Source: Phoronis ovalis (taxonomy: Eukaryota; Phoronida; Phoronidae). Taken from it: a stretch of DNA of 14,173 bases. The stretch is taken from positions 6,976 through 21,148 of the forward strand of contig JAOXYB010072499.1 of assembly GCA_028565635.1 (NCBI GenBank). Direction: 5' to 3'. Each line of letters begins with the position of its first letter. The first letter of the stretch is position 1. Positions 7,452 to 14,173 of this stretch are shown piece after piece. The translations under genes were made by a program, and so were the position numbers. Under the pieces are notes generated by a model that was not told where the DNA came from, did not search any database, and saw nothing but the letters and a program-made list of their open reading frames with translations.

Positions 7452-8050
7452 TTGATATTTCAGTACTTAATTAATAACCTCCATTCTAGTCAAAATGAAG
7501 ACTCCGAAGTTACAATAAGATACTGCATGTCAGGTACTAAAAATGTTGGTCTATGTTTAACAGGGTTGGTGCAATTTGGGGAAAAAAATGATGCATGGTA
7601 TTCAAATAACACAACAATGCCTTTCTCTGTAGATCACAAACAAAAATCTTATTTCTTAAAACTTTATTTCGAAAAAATAAATAATTGAGATATTCACTAA
7701 ATGCCTCTTACTCAGTTATACATTTTGGCATGCTCTTACTAAGTAACCATGTATTGAATGTAATAGCCACTTGTTTAAGAACAATGTTTTTACCTCAGGC
7801 TGGATATGTCATGAAATGTCTGCAAATATTTAGTATAAAAACGGTTGAGATCCGGTACAGTAGCACTTCAGGTGATTATGTTGTGCACGCTATTTACATA
7901 CGCTTTTCAACATTACTGTCAAAATATACTCATGAACCTGTTCCCTTAAGGAGAAATGTTTGTTTTATTTTGATAATTTTAATGTCTAGATTGACACAAT
8001 CTAGTGTAAGCAGTGCAAATGTTACACACACATTGTTATCCATGGAATAA
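7452..8050 (+). CDS. Two staggered open frames, possible exon group or decayed coding element
   Basis: One frame is open from 7452 to TGA at 7686-7688, and a second from 7685 to TAA at 8048-8050 (121 codons). They overlap by four bases, so about 600 bases are open with one frame change. Neither begins with ATG (both begin TTG); the first internal ATGs are at 7527 and 7730. Splice-like signals lie inside: acceptor TTTGATATTTCAG (to 7463), donor CAG|GTACTA (7533|7534), acceptor TTTTTACCTCAG (to 7798) and donor TTCAG|GTGATT (7871|7872). The last pair bounds a 73-nt segment open in the second frame (AGYVMKCLQIFSIKTVEIRY). No domain is recognised. A 121-codon frame is expected roughly 0.2 times in a window of this composition. 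It may be exons, a decayed coding sequence with a frameshift, or chance. Confidence 0.2.
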
Positions 8051-8051
8051 A
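8046..8051 (+). terminator. Candidate poly(A) signal with GT-rich downstream tract
   Basis: AATAAA overlaps the TAA of the preceding open frame. It is followed 13 bases later by a GT-rich tract, which is also the microsatellite at 8064-8092. The order suits a cleavage/polyadenylation site for a plus-strand transcript. Confidence 0.25.
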
Positions 8052-8063
8052 AGAATGCCTGAC

Positions 8064-8092
8064 ATGTTATGTTATGTTATGTATGTATGTAT
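8064..8092 (+). repeat. Compound microsatellite (ATGTT)3(ATGT)3AT
   Basis: Three pentamers ATGTT (8064-8078) are followed by three tetramers ATGT (8079-8090) and AT. The change of unit by loss of one T suggests that the tetramer tract arose from the pentamer by slippage. Confidence 0.9.
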
Positions 8093-8687
8093 CCTGGGAT
8101 ATGCGTTGCGATAACTTTTTTGTAGTTACGAGGTGCAACTGAGGGACAGCTTTCTGTCAGCATACACATCAACATCCTTCAAAAAATTTCTTGTCATCTT
8201 GGATATTGGTTGAAGTATTTTAATTACACCACATAGTGTTTTGATACTTTGATTTAAATTACCTTTTAGAGATTTTCAGCATTTGTATTAGTTTGAGATG
8301 GGACGGTACTTAATAAGTTTTATTTCTACGTGACAAAATTCCTAAGTCATTCTTCTTATTTATTGCAGGTTTTATTTTAAATTTATGTTTCCTTTTGCTT
8401 TTATGCATTTTTTATTTGTCATTGAACATTCTATACCATCTTTATATCTGAACTTTATCAGGTTTTTAGAAACAGGACATTGCATTTTAGTCACACACAA
8501 ATGTATTAAATTTTGCTTCAGTTAAGCTGGGTGTATGCAAAACTGTAAATAATACGACAACAACCACCCTGTAACCCACTATTGGAAACAATCGTTTCTC
8601 GTCATAGAGGAACCTTGTTACCTGTTTCTCTTTATTTTATATATTCTCTTTTTGGTCTGTTGCCTGACACATTGACATATTTACAAT
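8093..8687. other. AT-rich non-coding stretch
   Basis: No gene is seen. TTCTTATTTATTGCAG (to 8369) is an isolated plus-strand acceptor-like sequence. The part from about 8540 (GTAACCCACTATTGG) through TTTTTGGTCTGTTGCCTGACAC (8650-8671) has 3'-end-of-retroelement character and leads into the A-tail described next. Confidence 0.45.
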
Positions 8688-8723
8688 AATAAACCCAGCA
8701 ACCAACTACATTTCAAAAAAAAA
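8688..8723 (+). repeat. AATAAA plus A9 tail, possible 3' end of a retroposed sequence
   Basis: AATAAA at 8688-8693 is followed 21 bases later by nine A residues (8715-8723). A poly(A) signal at this distance from a genomic A-tract is the signature of a reverse-transcribed polyadenylated RNA (processed pseudogene or SINE/LINE end). The upstream words TTTTTGGTCTGTTGCCTGACAC look like a dispersed mollusc repeat, from memory and unverified. No target duplication could be fixed, so genomic chance remains possible. Confidence 0.3.
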
Positions 8724-9161
8724 TTTAAAAAGTACAAATCTCTTGATAACATTAGTAAAAAAATGCCAAATAAATAAAATAAACAGATTATGAATAATAA
8801 ATGATTACAGGTAGCAAATTAATTTCCTTCTTAAAAACATCTTAAAAGTGTGAAATATTGATTGAGTGGTTTCTAATCCCGTAATTCAACAACATACTTT
8901 TTTAAATTTGTGTTTAAAATTCGGTTAATTTTGACACCTGTCACTTTTAAATTTTCCTGAAAATACAGGTGCTGAAATTTTAAGAATTCCAATACAGTAT
9001 GATTATTTAATCATCTGCTACCTGTAAAAAGCTAATCATTTAAACTAAAGTTTAAATAATTCTTTTATCATTTATTACTTGAAGCACCTGATACCATATT
9101 TGAAGCTATTTTTTAACACTATTTATTGTGTTATGTGTTTTCAATGATGTTTAGAATTGTT
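8724..9161. other. AT-rich non-coding stretch
   Basis: No gene is seen. A perfect 9-bp inverted repeat, ATTTAAACT / AGTTTAAAT (9038-9046 and 9049-9057, spacer AA), is present. Three CAGGTG/CACCTG E-boxes lie at 8935, 8966 and 9085. Confidence 0.6.
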
Positions 9162-9448
9162 ATTTAAAATGACCTGGTAGACCCATTGTCTGTGGCCACA
9201 AGCAGGTTTGACGTGGTTTAACGTAGATATTGTCATTAAGGTAAATCCAATTGTGATGTTTCCGTGTACTCTTTTAATTTTGTTAGATACTTGTATTTTA
9301 AATAAACAAGATTTGCGGTTGCACATGTTTCAAGTGCTTGATGTAGTGCTGCAATTATTTTATCTTGTAAACAACAGGAAAATGAGATTTAAAATAACCG
9401 GGTACAGATAGACCCTTTGTGTAATGCCACAAGAATTTTTGGCAGGTT
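9162..9448. repeat. Degenerate direct repeat, two copies 225 bp apart
   Basis: ATTTAAAATGACCTGGTAGACCC..TTGT..GCCACAAG..CAGG-TTT (9162-9210) recurs as ATTTAAAATAACCGGGTACAGATAGACCC..GCCACAAG..GGCAGGTTT (9387-9449). Weaker similarity (AAATCCA at about 9243 and 9477) suggests that the full 225-bp unit was duplicated in tandem. The overlapping open frames at 9141-9326 (minus) and 9208-9411 (plus) are not supported as genes. Confidence 0.45.
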
Positions 9449-9449
9449 T

Positions 9450-11663
9450 TAATCCAGTATTTCTGATTTTAAAATACAAATCCATTTCTTTCATGAAAGT
9501 CAGTCCTGAAAAAGTCAAAAGTTAAAAGACTCCTTTTTAAGAGAAAAAAGGCAAAAGACCAGAAAGTTCAAAAAATCTAATTTCCCTTATAAGGTAACTT
9601 TTTAGTGCTATAACTTAAACTTTCATCTTTTTTAATTAATTGGCTTACACTTTCTTGGTACAGTATAATTATTTTAAACTATAAACTGTCAATAATTCCT
9701 TTTTATTCAGGGAGTTAACAACTAAACTGCGTGAAAGAAATCATTGTAAAAAAAGTACGCTTTGATTTCAGCCCAAAGGCCAATAACCAACAGAAAGCAG
9801 TACCTGTTTAATAGAACAAAATTTAATTATTAAAAAATTTGTTTGTTACATTTCTATTATGTGTGCATGTATACTGTGCCTTTAAACATTCAGCTAAAGC
9901 ATGATATATGATACTACTCTTATCCTGTGAAATTGCTAACATTAGGGTGTAAAGTATATAAATATCAGTTCTAAACCATTAATTTTCATAACAGGTGTTT
10001 CTATTGTAGTATACCTAAGCCAGTTTCAAACCTTCTTTGTTAATCAACATTTGATTTGTCCCTTAATTTTATCTTTATTTCCATCAACTTAAAATCAAAA
10101 CATTTTATAAGAATTTAATTAATGGTATACTATTTTGTCGCCACTTCAGGTATTTCGGTTTTGTGTTGGTCATTTTTGACCTTTTATAAATGGTAAAGTA
10201 TGTAAAGTGCGGGGTAAAGTGTTATTTTACTGAATTTGTTGATGAATTGATAATATTAGATTTACAATGTAAAATTTCTTATCTTTGATCTGGGTATATA
10301 AAATAAAAATCTTTAAATATTTGAAGTCTTTCATACATTTATTTTTGCTTGTCTTAAATTTTAAAATTTCAGACTATTCCTATGAAATGTTTTCAATTTT
10401 GGCTTTGAGGATAAGTACTTCAACCAATTAGTTTCACATCTTTAAGCATGGCATTAGTCCATATATTGTTTCCTGTTTATTTGCAATGTTTTTTTTCATA
10501 AAAAATGTACATTAAATATGATAAAAAATGTTAGGTTGTGCTATTTTTGTATTTTTTTGTCATATTTCAATACTATATTTAAATATCAGAAACTACATAC
10601 ATACTTATCTGGATACACCCTTGATGTTTGATTGTTGTTGGTTGTACTTTTGTTAACACGATATGTGTATTCAGACTTATCTGCCATTACATTCAATGGT
10701 AGATTCAGAAATGGATTAGGTTGTTCATGCTACTATTTCCTCAACATTAGCTTCTTTACGAGTAGGCTAAAAACCTATTTAAAAACAGTCTCACATACAG
10801 TAAAAAGACCTGTAAAGGCTCTCTTGATTATCAGAAAACCTATAGTTACCTCTAACATTTTGCAATTAATTAATTATACAGGTGTTTAGAAGTACTTTTT
10901 GCTGCTCCTCAACATTGGTGAAAAGTGTTTTGGAAAAAGTAAATAAAAAGTCTAACTAGCAAAACACTATCCAAAACAGATCTATATAGAGGCACGCAAT
11001 TTCAAGAAAAAGAAATAACACATCATGAAATGAAATAGAAATTTTATTCCTACACTGTCTTTAGGTAAAGGAGATATTACTAGAAAATATTAACTCCATT
11101 TTCTTAAAAGCTGATTTATTTTAAAATGCCACAACATTAAAGTTGCTGGTTTCACCTGTCTCTATTTTCTACCTGACATTATAATTTGAATACGCTGATA
11201 TTTGACACTCAGTTCTATTGTAATTTTTTTGTCTACATACAATACAGGTGCAACCGATAACTTTAAAAAACATCTGCCAAATAATTGACTTTTATTTCAA
11301 AATTTTAGAAGCGATGACCAAGTACTATATCGAAGTTTGTTTATCTTTCACACTATTTTTAAAAGAAGGCTAGTTTTTCAACTTTGCAATTAGTGTTCTT
11401 GTTAAAGTATCAACATTTACTAATACAGTGACAATTCGTAGCCTAAATTAAATTTAAAATTTATATTTAATGTAATTCTTATTTCTGAACAAAAATAGCC
11501 AGGATCAAAGCTTAAAAAGCTAGTTTTTAAATTTCTTTTATAAAAAGTTTTGTATGCATTTTAAATATAATTGTGTATTCTTAATATCGCATTTCTTTTG
11601 ATGTTTCTTAAACTTTTGAACTGTATGGGTAAATTGTCTGCTTGCCTGTAAGCAAAATATTCC
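9450..11663. other. AT-rich non-coding stretch
   Basis: About 2.2 kb without a supported gene. It holds a 12-bp palindrome CTTTCATGAAAG (9488-9499), a hairpin CCTTTTT / AAAAAGG (about 9532-9551), an inverted GGTCA / TGACC pair with 4-base spacer (10168-10181), and E-boxes at 9992, 10879, 11153 and 11245. ACAGGTGTTT occurs twice (9991 and 10878). An 85-codon open frame at 10632-10889 has no ATG. It could be intron or a long 3' UTR leading to the poly(A) cluster at 11664. Confidence 0.5.
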
Positions 11664-11691
11664 AATAAAATGCTTAATAAATATCAATAAA
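11664..11691 (+). terminator. Triple poly(A) signal cluster
   Basis: Three AATAAA hexamers occur within 28 bases (11664-11669, 11676-11681, 11686-11691). They are followed by TGCATTTTGTTTGCTTTGTG (11701-11720), a GT-rich downstream element, and TGTA words lie upstream (11622 region and 11646). This is the best-formed cleavage/polyadenylation site in the window and would end a plus-strand transcript near 11705-11715. No coding frame upstream can be assigned to it. Confidence 0.35.
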
Positions 11692-11719
11692 AGTTTCCTT
11701 TGCATTTTGTTTGCTTTGT

Positions 11720-12027
11720 GTGCAAGAACATGCTAAAGGAACCTATTAAACATTTCAGTTTGTTTTCTTTTTAATTTTTTAAATTTACTTTTTACACATT
11801 CAGTGTAATTATGACTGAAATATAATATGCTTATTTTTGGTTAACAAACTTGGGTATAAAACACCCCAAGTACCAACATTCATATAGCAGATATTACATG
11901 ATTGGCAAAACTTGCCAAGGTAGTTTTCTGTGATATATTATGTTGTAAATACTATGTTCATGTTACTTGTAATGCTATATAAACCAGTAGTCAATATAGC
12001 TGCACTGCCACTGATGTGCTTGCTTAC
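11720..12027. other. AT-rich non-coding stretch
   Basis: No gene is seen. TGTAAATA (11944-11951) matches a Pumilio-type RNA motif, but this is a common word in such DNA. Confidence 0.5.
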
Positions 12028-12135
12028 CTTCTGGAAATTACTTGACTTTTACGATGCAACTCACTTTTTTGCACCATAGCTCTGGCACTGATTAGATGAA
12101 GATTCATCCCACTGAATTGCCAAGGGTTACACAAA
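12028..12135 (-). CDS. Candidate 108-nt internal (cassette-type) exon, unrecognised product
   Basis: On the minus strand GGCATTTCCAG (AG at 12137-12136) could be an acceptor, and CCAGAAG|GTAAGC (exon end 12028, GT at 12027-12026) is a near-consensus donor. Between them one frame is open throughout, entered and left in phase 2, so the exon is symmetrical (108 nt). The peptide contains LCNPWQFSGMNLHLISARAM and QKSELHRKSQVISR. In the same frame a stop (TAA) follows directly after the donor. The segment is about 40% GC against about 30% around it. A second donor-like GTGAGT lies inside (near 12063). The pyrimidine tract is modest and no family is recognised. An overlapping plus-strand hydrophobic frame (11954-12079) is the main alternative reading. 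Confidence 0.25.
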
Positions 12136-13220
12136 CTGGAAATGCCAAGATGTCTTCATTTTTAACATACATATAAAAAAATCTGTATATTATTAGGTAG
12201 ATGTTGAGATGTGAAAGGGCTCATGTTTTGCAATCACAAATTAATATATTTTTTAAATTCAACATTAAGAAGAAGGACGCATCAATCCACCCAATCACTC
12301 GGAATCGATCAAATACAAATAGACAGGTTACTTTCTATATGTTTTGCTTGTGGTATTATATATTTAGATTACTTGCATGTTGTACCAGACACCTGACTTT
12401 ACTTTTGAGGTATCTAAACATTATTATTATGGATCAGTTGTATAGTTAATACAAAAATCTCTTGATGCCTCACAGGTTGTTTTTTGTTCACCAACTTGCT
12501 GTATTTTTCTGCACGATTTTAAATAAGTTAACTAGCAAAAAATAAATTTGATTTTTGAAAAATAGTAAGTTATGGAAGTTAAATTATTACATATGAACAT
12601 TTTGTTGATAATTATTTCTGGCTAGGTATTTAAAAATATGTTTGAAGCTGAAAGACTCTTAAAAGTGACTAAAATTTAAGAAGTAAGTTTTGTGGCCCGA
12701 GACTGTACGATTATGAATATTACAATTGATCTGTGATGTACCACTTTGCCATGCACCTGTTTAGTTGTGTACATAAGCATGTTTCATTACAAAAGTTGTA
12801 GGTTTTTTAACAATAATTTCTTACACCTTGTTCATAACTGACAGTAGCCCTAGGCAAGGTTCATCCATTAAGTTCTTTCAGTCCTAAGTAACTTTGAAAA
12901 GATGTTTTAAGGGCACTATAAGTTATATTTTGATAATGTATGGTTGAAGTATCATGGTATAGATTTGAAATTGCCATTATAAGTTCCTGGGTAGATCCTG
13001 AATTATTAAAATTCATATTTATTTAAAATTATATGAATCACCTAATATCTATTTTGTCTGTGTCAGCATTTTGGCTGTTGAATAATTGCATGTTTTTATT
13101 CCATTATTGTTTACTGTATGATTAAAAATCAAATGAAACTCATCTTTGGCAGTAGAATCTGTGCTCAGATATTATAAGGACTGATTAAACAGGAGACTGC
13201 TCTGTAAAATGTTAAGGCAA
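12136..13220. other. AT-rich non-coding stretch
   Basis: No supported gene. Two overlapping plus-strand frames (12201-12449 without ATG, and 12211-12396) cross a short GC-richer patch with CpGs at 12270-12310 (GGACGCATCAATCC..CTCGGAATCGATC) that might be a small exon, but no clear splice pair was found. E-boxes lie at 12390 and 12754. Confidence 0.45.
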
Positions 13221-13328
13221 ATTATACAGCTTCATATTTTACAAATAAAATAAATTGTTTTTTTTTCCAAAAATGCTATTCCTTGTTATAAATACTGACT
13301 ATGTTTTATTATACAGCTTCAGATTTTA
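13221..13328 (+). repeat. 21-bp direct repeat, copies 87 bp apart
   Basis: ATTATACAGCTTCATATTTTA (13221-13241) recurs with one mismatch at 13308-13328. The sequence between shows no further similarity. It could be a small slippage or duplication event, or a repeated protein-binding site. Confidence 0.6.
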
Positions 13329-13713
13329 TATACTAAATTAAAAAATTATTTGTTCTTATTTTAAAAAAATTAGTAGAGAAATTTCTATTTGGAAAAGTGA
13401 CATAAATCATGCAATTCTAGTAGGATACAATGACTGGGCAGTTTAATTTGGAAACTAAAAATAAGGAAATAATGATTCACAAGGAGAGCATGATATGCAA
13501 TTAAACACCCTTACGAATATGTTATGGTATTTCACTCCTTCTGTTGCAAGTTATGGTAGCTCTTGGGATGTTTCCTATTGAATATTTTTCATGGAATTTT
13601 CAAAAACCTTTTATGTATTTAAATACAATCCTGTAAACCCTTGGAGATTAATTGTATGTAAGGTAGTTCAACATCAACAAAAATACAAAAAAATCATTCA
13701 TGCCATCGTGTAG
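13329..13713. other. AT-rich non-coding stretch
   Basis: No gene, repeat array or RNA gene is seen. Confidence 0.6.
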
Positions 13714-13896
13714 ATAATTATCAAAATCATCTTATCACTGTCTGAAGATGTTACACCTGAATCTTCATGTGTGGTATGTATTGCAAGAAAAAAGAAAGTT
13801 AAGCAAGTGTGTACTTTATCATATTCTGAATGGATTTACAGTAGTATTAAATCTCAAGTGTTGCTATATTTTTACTCTGAATTACATGGGGTGTGA
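13714..13896 (+). CDS. Candidate terminal exon with a CxxC motif, unrecognised product
   Basis: After TAG at 13711-13713 the frame is open for 60 codons to TGA at 13894-13896. The peptide includes SEDVTPESSCVVCIARKKK, a CxxC pair with a third Cys nine residues later (KVKQVC), and then SYSEWIYSSIKSQVLLYFY. Composition is coding-like, and CxxC followed by basic residues hints at a zinc-binding knuckle. AATAAA at 13912-13917 is 15 bases beyond the stop. A second frame (13748-13939, ATG start, 63 codons) is open over the same DNA, so either or neither could be coding. The upstream acceptor is weak (GTGTAG at 13708-13713, or CTGAAG near 13747). It may be a decayed fragment of a dispersed mollusc zinc-knuckle protein, which is speculation. 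Confidence 0.2.
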   Translation: MIIKIILSLSEDVTPESSCVVCIARKKKVKQVCTLSYSEWIYSSIKSQVLLYFYSELHGV

Positions 13897-14173
13897 AATA
13901 TATGCTACGGAAATAAAAGTTTTATTGGCTCTATTTTAGTGAGTAAACGCCCCTGAATTAAACATCTAATACCTTTCATTCTAGAGAACAGTCACACTTG
14001 TAAATGATACCCCTTTAGTGAAAACCACCTAAAAATAGTAGATACTGTCCCTGTTTAAACACAAGAAAAGAACATTTAACCAATTGGGTTTTCCACTGGG
14101 CAGCTGCAATTCTGAATAAAACTTGCTCTGTTTGACATGCATGCATGCTTGCTGGAATACAGTAAAATTTAAC
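13897..14173. other. Non-coding stretch at the window end
   Basis: No gene is seen. It contains an E-box CAGCTG (14101-14106) and a (CATG)3 run with terminal C at 14136-14148. The part from 13934 (GTGAGTAAACGCCCCTG) to 14060 is somewhat GC-richer, but I could not assign it to a repeat. Confidence 0.5.

Noticed and set aside
9141-9411. Overlapping open frames on both strands
   Set aside because: They are explained by the degenerate duplicated module 9162-9449. They have no recognisable domains.
10168-10181. GGTCA-TTTT-TGACC as an oestrogen-response-type nuclear receptor site
   Set aside because: The spacer is four bases rather than the required three, and the flanking bases do not complete AGGTCA half-sites.
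10632-10889. 85-codon plus-strand frame beginning with a hydrophobic signal-peptide-like run
   Set aside because: It contains no ATG at all, and the hydrophobic start comes from a TTG/GTT-rich stretch. No acceptor of quality was found at its start.
11954-12079. 41-codon hydrophobic plus-strand small ORF (MFMLLVMLYKP...)
   Set aside because: It overlaps the better-bounded minus-strand exon candidate 12028-12135. T-rich DNA readily encodes hydrophobic peptides by chance.
12978-13010. CTGGGTAGATCCTGAATT as a fourth TIR element end
   Set aside because: It has only loose resemblance to the family terminus and no matching partner end nearby.
1-14173. CRISPR array, operon, phage or prokaryotic gene cluster
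   Set aside because: No regularly spaced repeats, no dense ORFs and no ribosome binding sites were seen. Composition and signals are those of animal non-coding DNA.

Overview
The window is AT-rich (about 30% GC by eye) and CpG-poor, with no continuous protein-coding gene, operon-like packing, ribosome binding sites or recognisable tRNA/rRNA. This fits non-coding nuclear DNA of an animal: a long intron, intergenic DNA or long 3' UTRs. Short terminal-inverted-repeat elements with ends like CAGTGG..GATCCAGG, and a short GC-rich 'GGGGCATAA' repeat, remind me of bivalve mollusc genomes. That attribution is from memory, could not be checked, and should be held loosely.

Layout. 1-3800: non-coding DNA with three diverged copies of one short non-autonomous DNA transposon-like family (463-541, 1596-1740, 3622-3785), a nested GC-rich tandem repeat (2943-3044) and one candidate plus-strand terminal exon followed by a poly(A) signal (2050-2198). 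3800-6000: mostly featureless, apart from a near-consensus juxtaposed splice acceptor/donor at 5186|5187 that looks like a recursive splice site. 5900-7215: the most structured part. It holds a degenerate tandem duplication, a plus-strand exon-like frame (6212-6325), a perfect 14-bp palindrome TGCTGACGTCAGCA (MAF/CREB-type site) in a local CpG cluster, and a minus-strand frame with a His/Cys-rich C-terminus (6965-7164). 7450-8092: two staggered open frames ending at a poly(A) signal and a microsatellite. 8650-9450: a retroposition-like AATAAA plus A9 tail and a degenerate 225-bp-spaced repeat. 9450-14173: long non-coding stretches with a triple poly(A) signal near 11.67 kb, a possible 108-nt minus-strand cassette exon (12028-12135) and a plus-strand CxxC-containing terminal-exon candidate (13714-13917).

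None of the exon candidates is recognisable as a known protein, and they lie on both strands, so they cannot all belong to one gene. In DNA this AT-rich, dozens of 50-codon open frames are expected by chance, and the confidences reflect this. I found no evidence of a new multi-gene system. The best leads are the recursive splice site, the palindromic MARE/CRE, the excess of CAGGTG E-boxes (15 after position 4600, none before) and the small transposon family.
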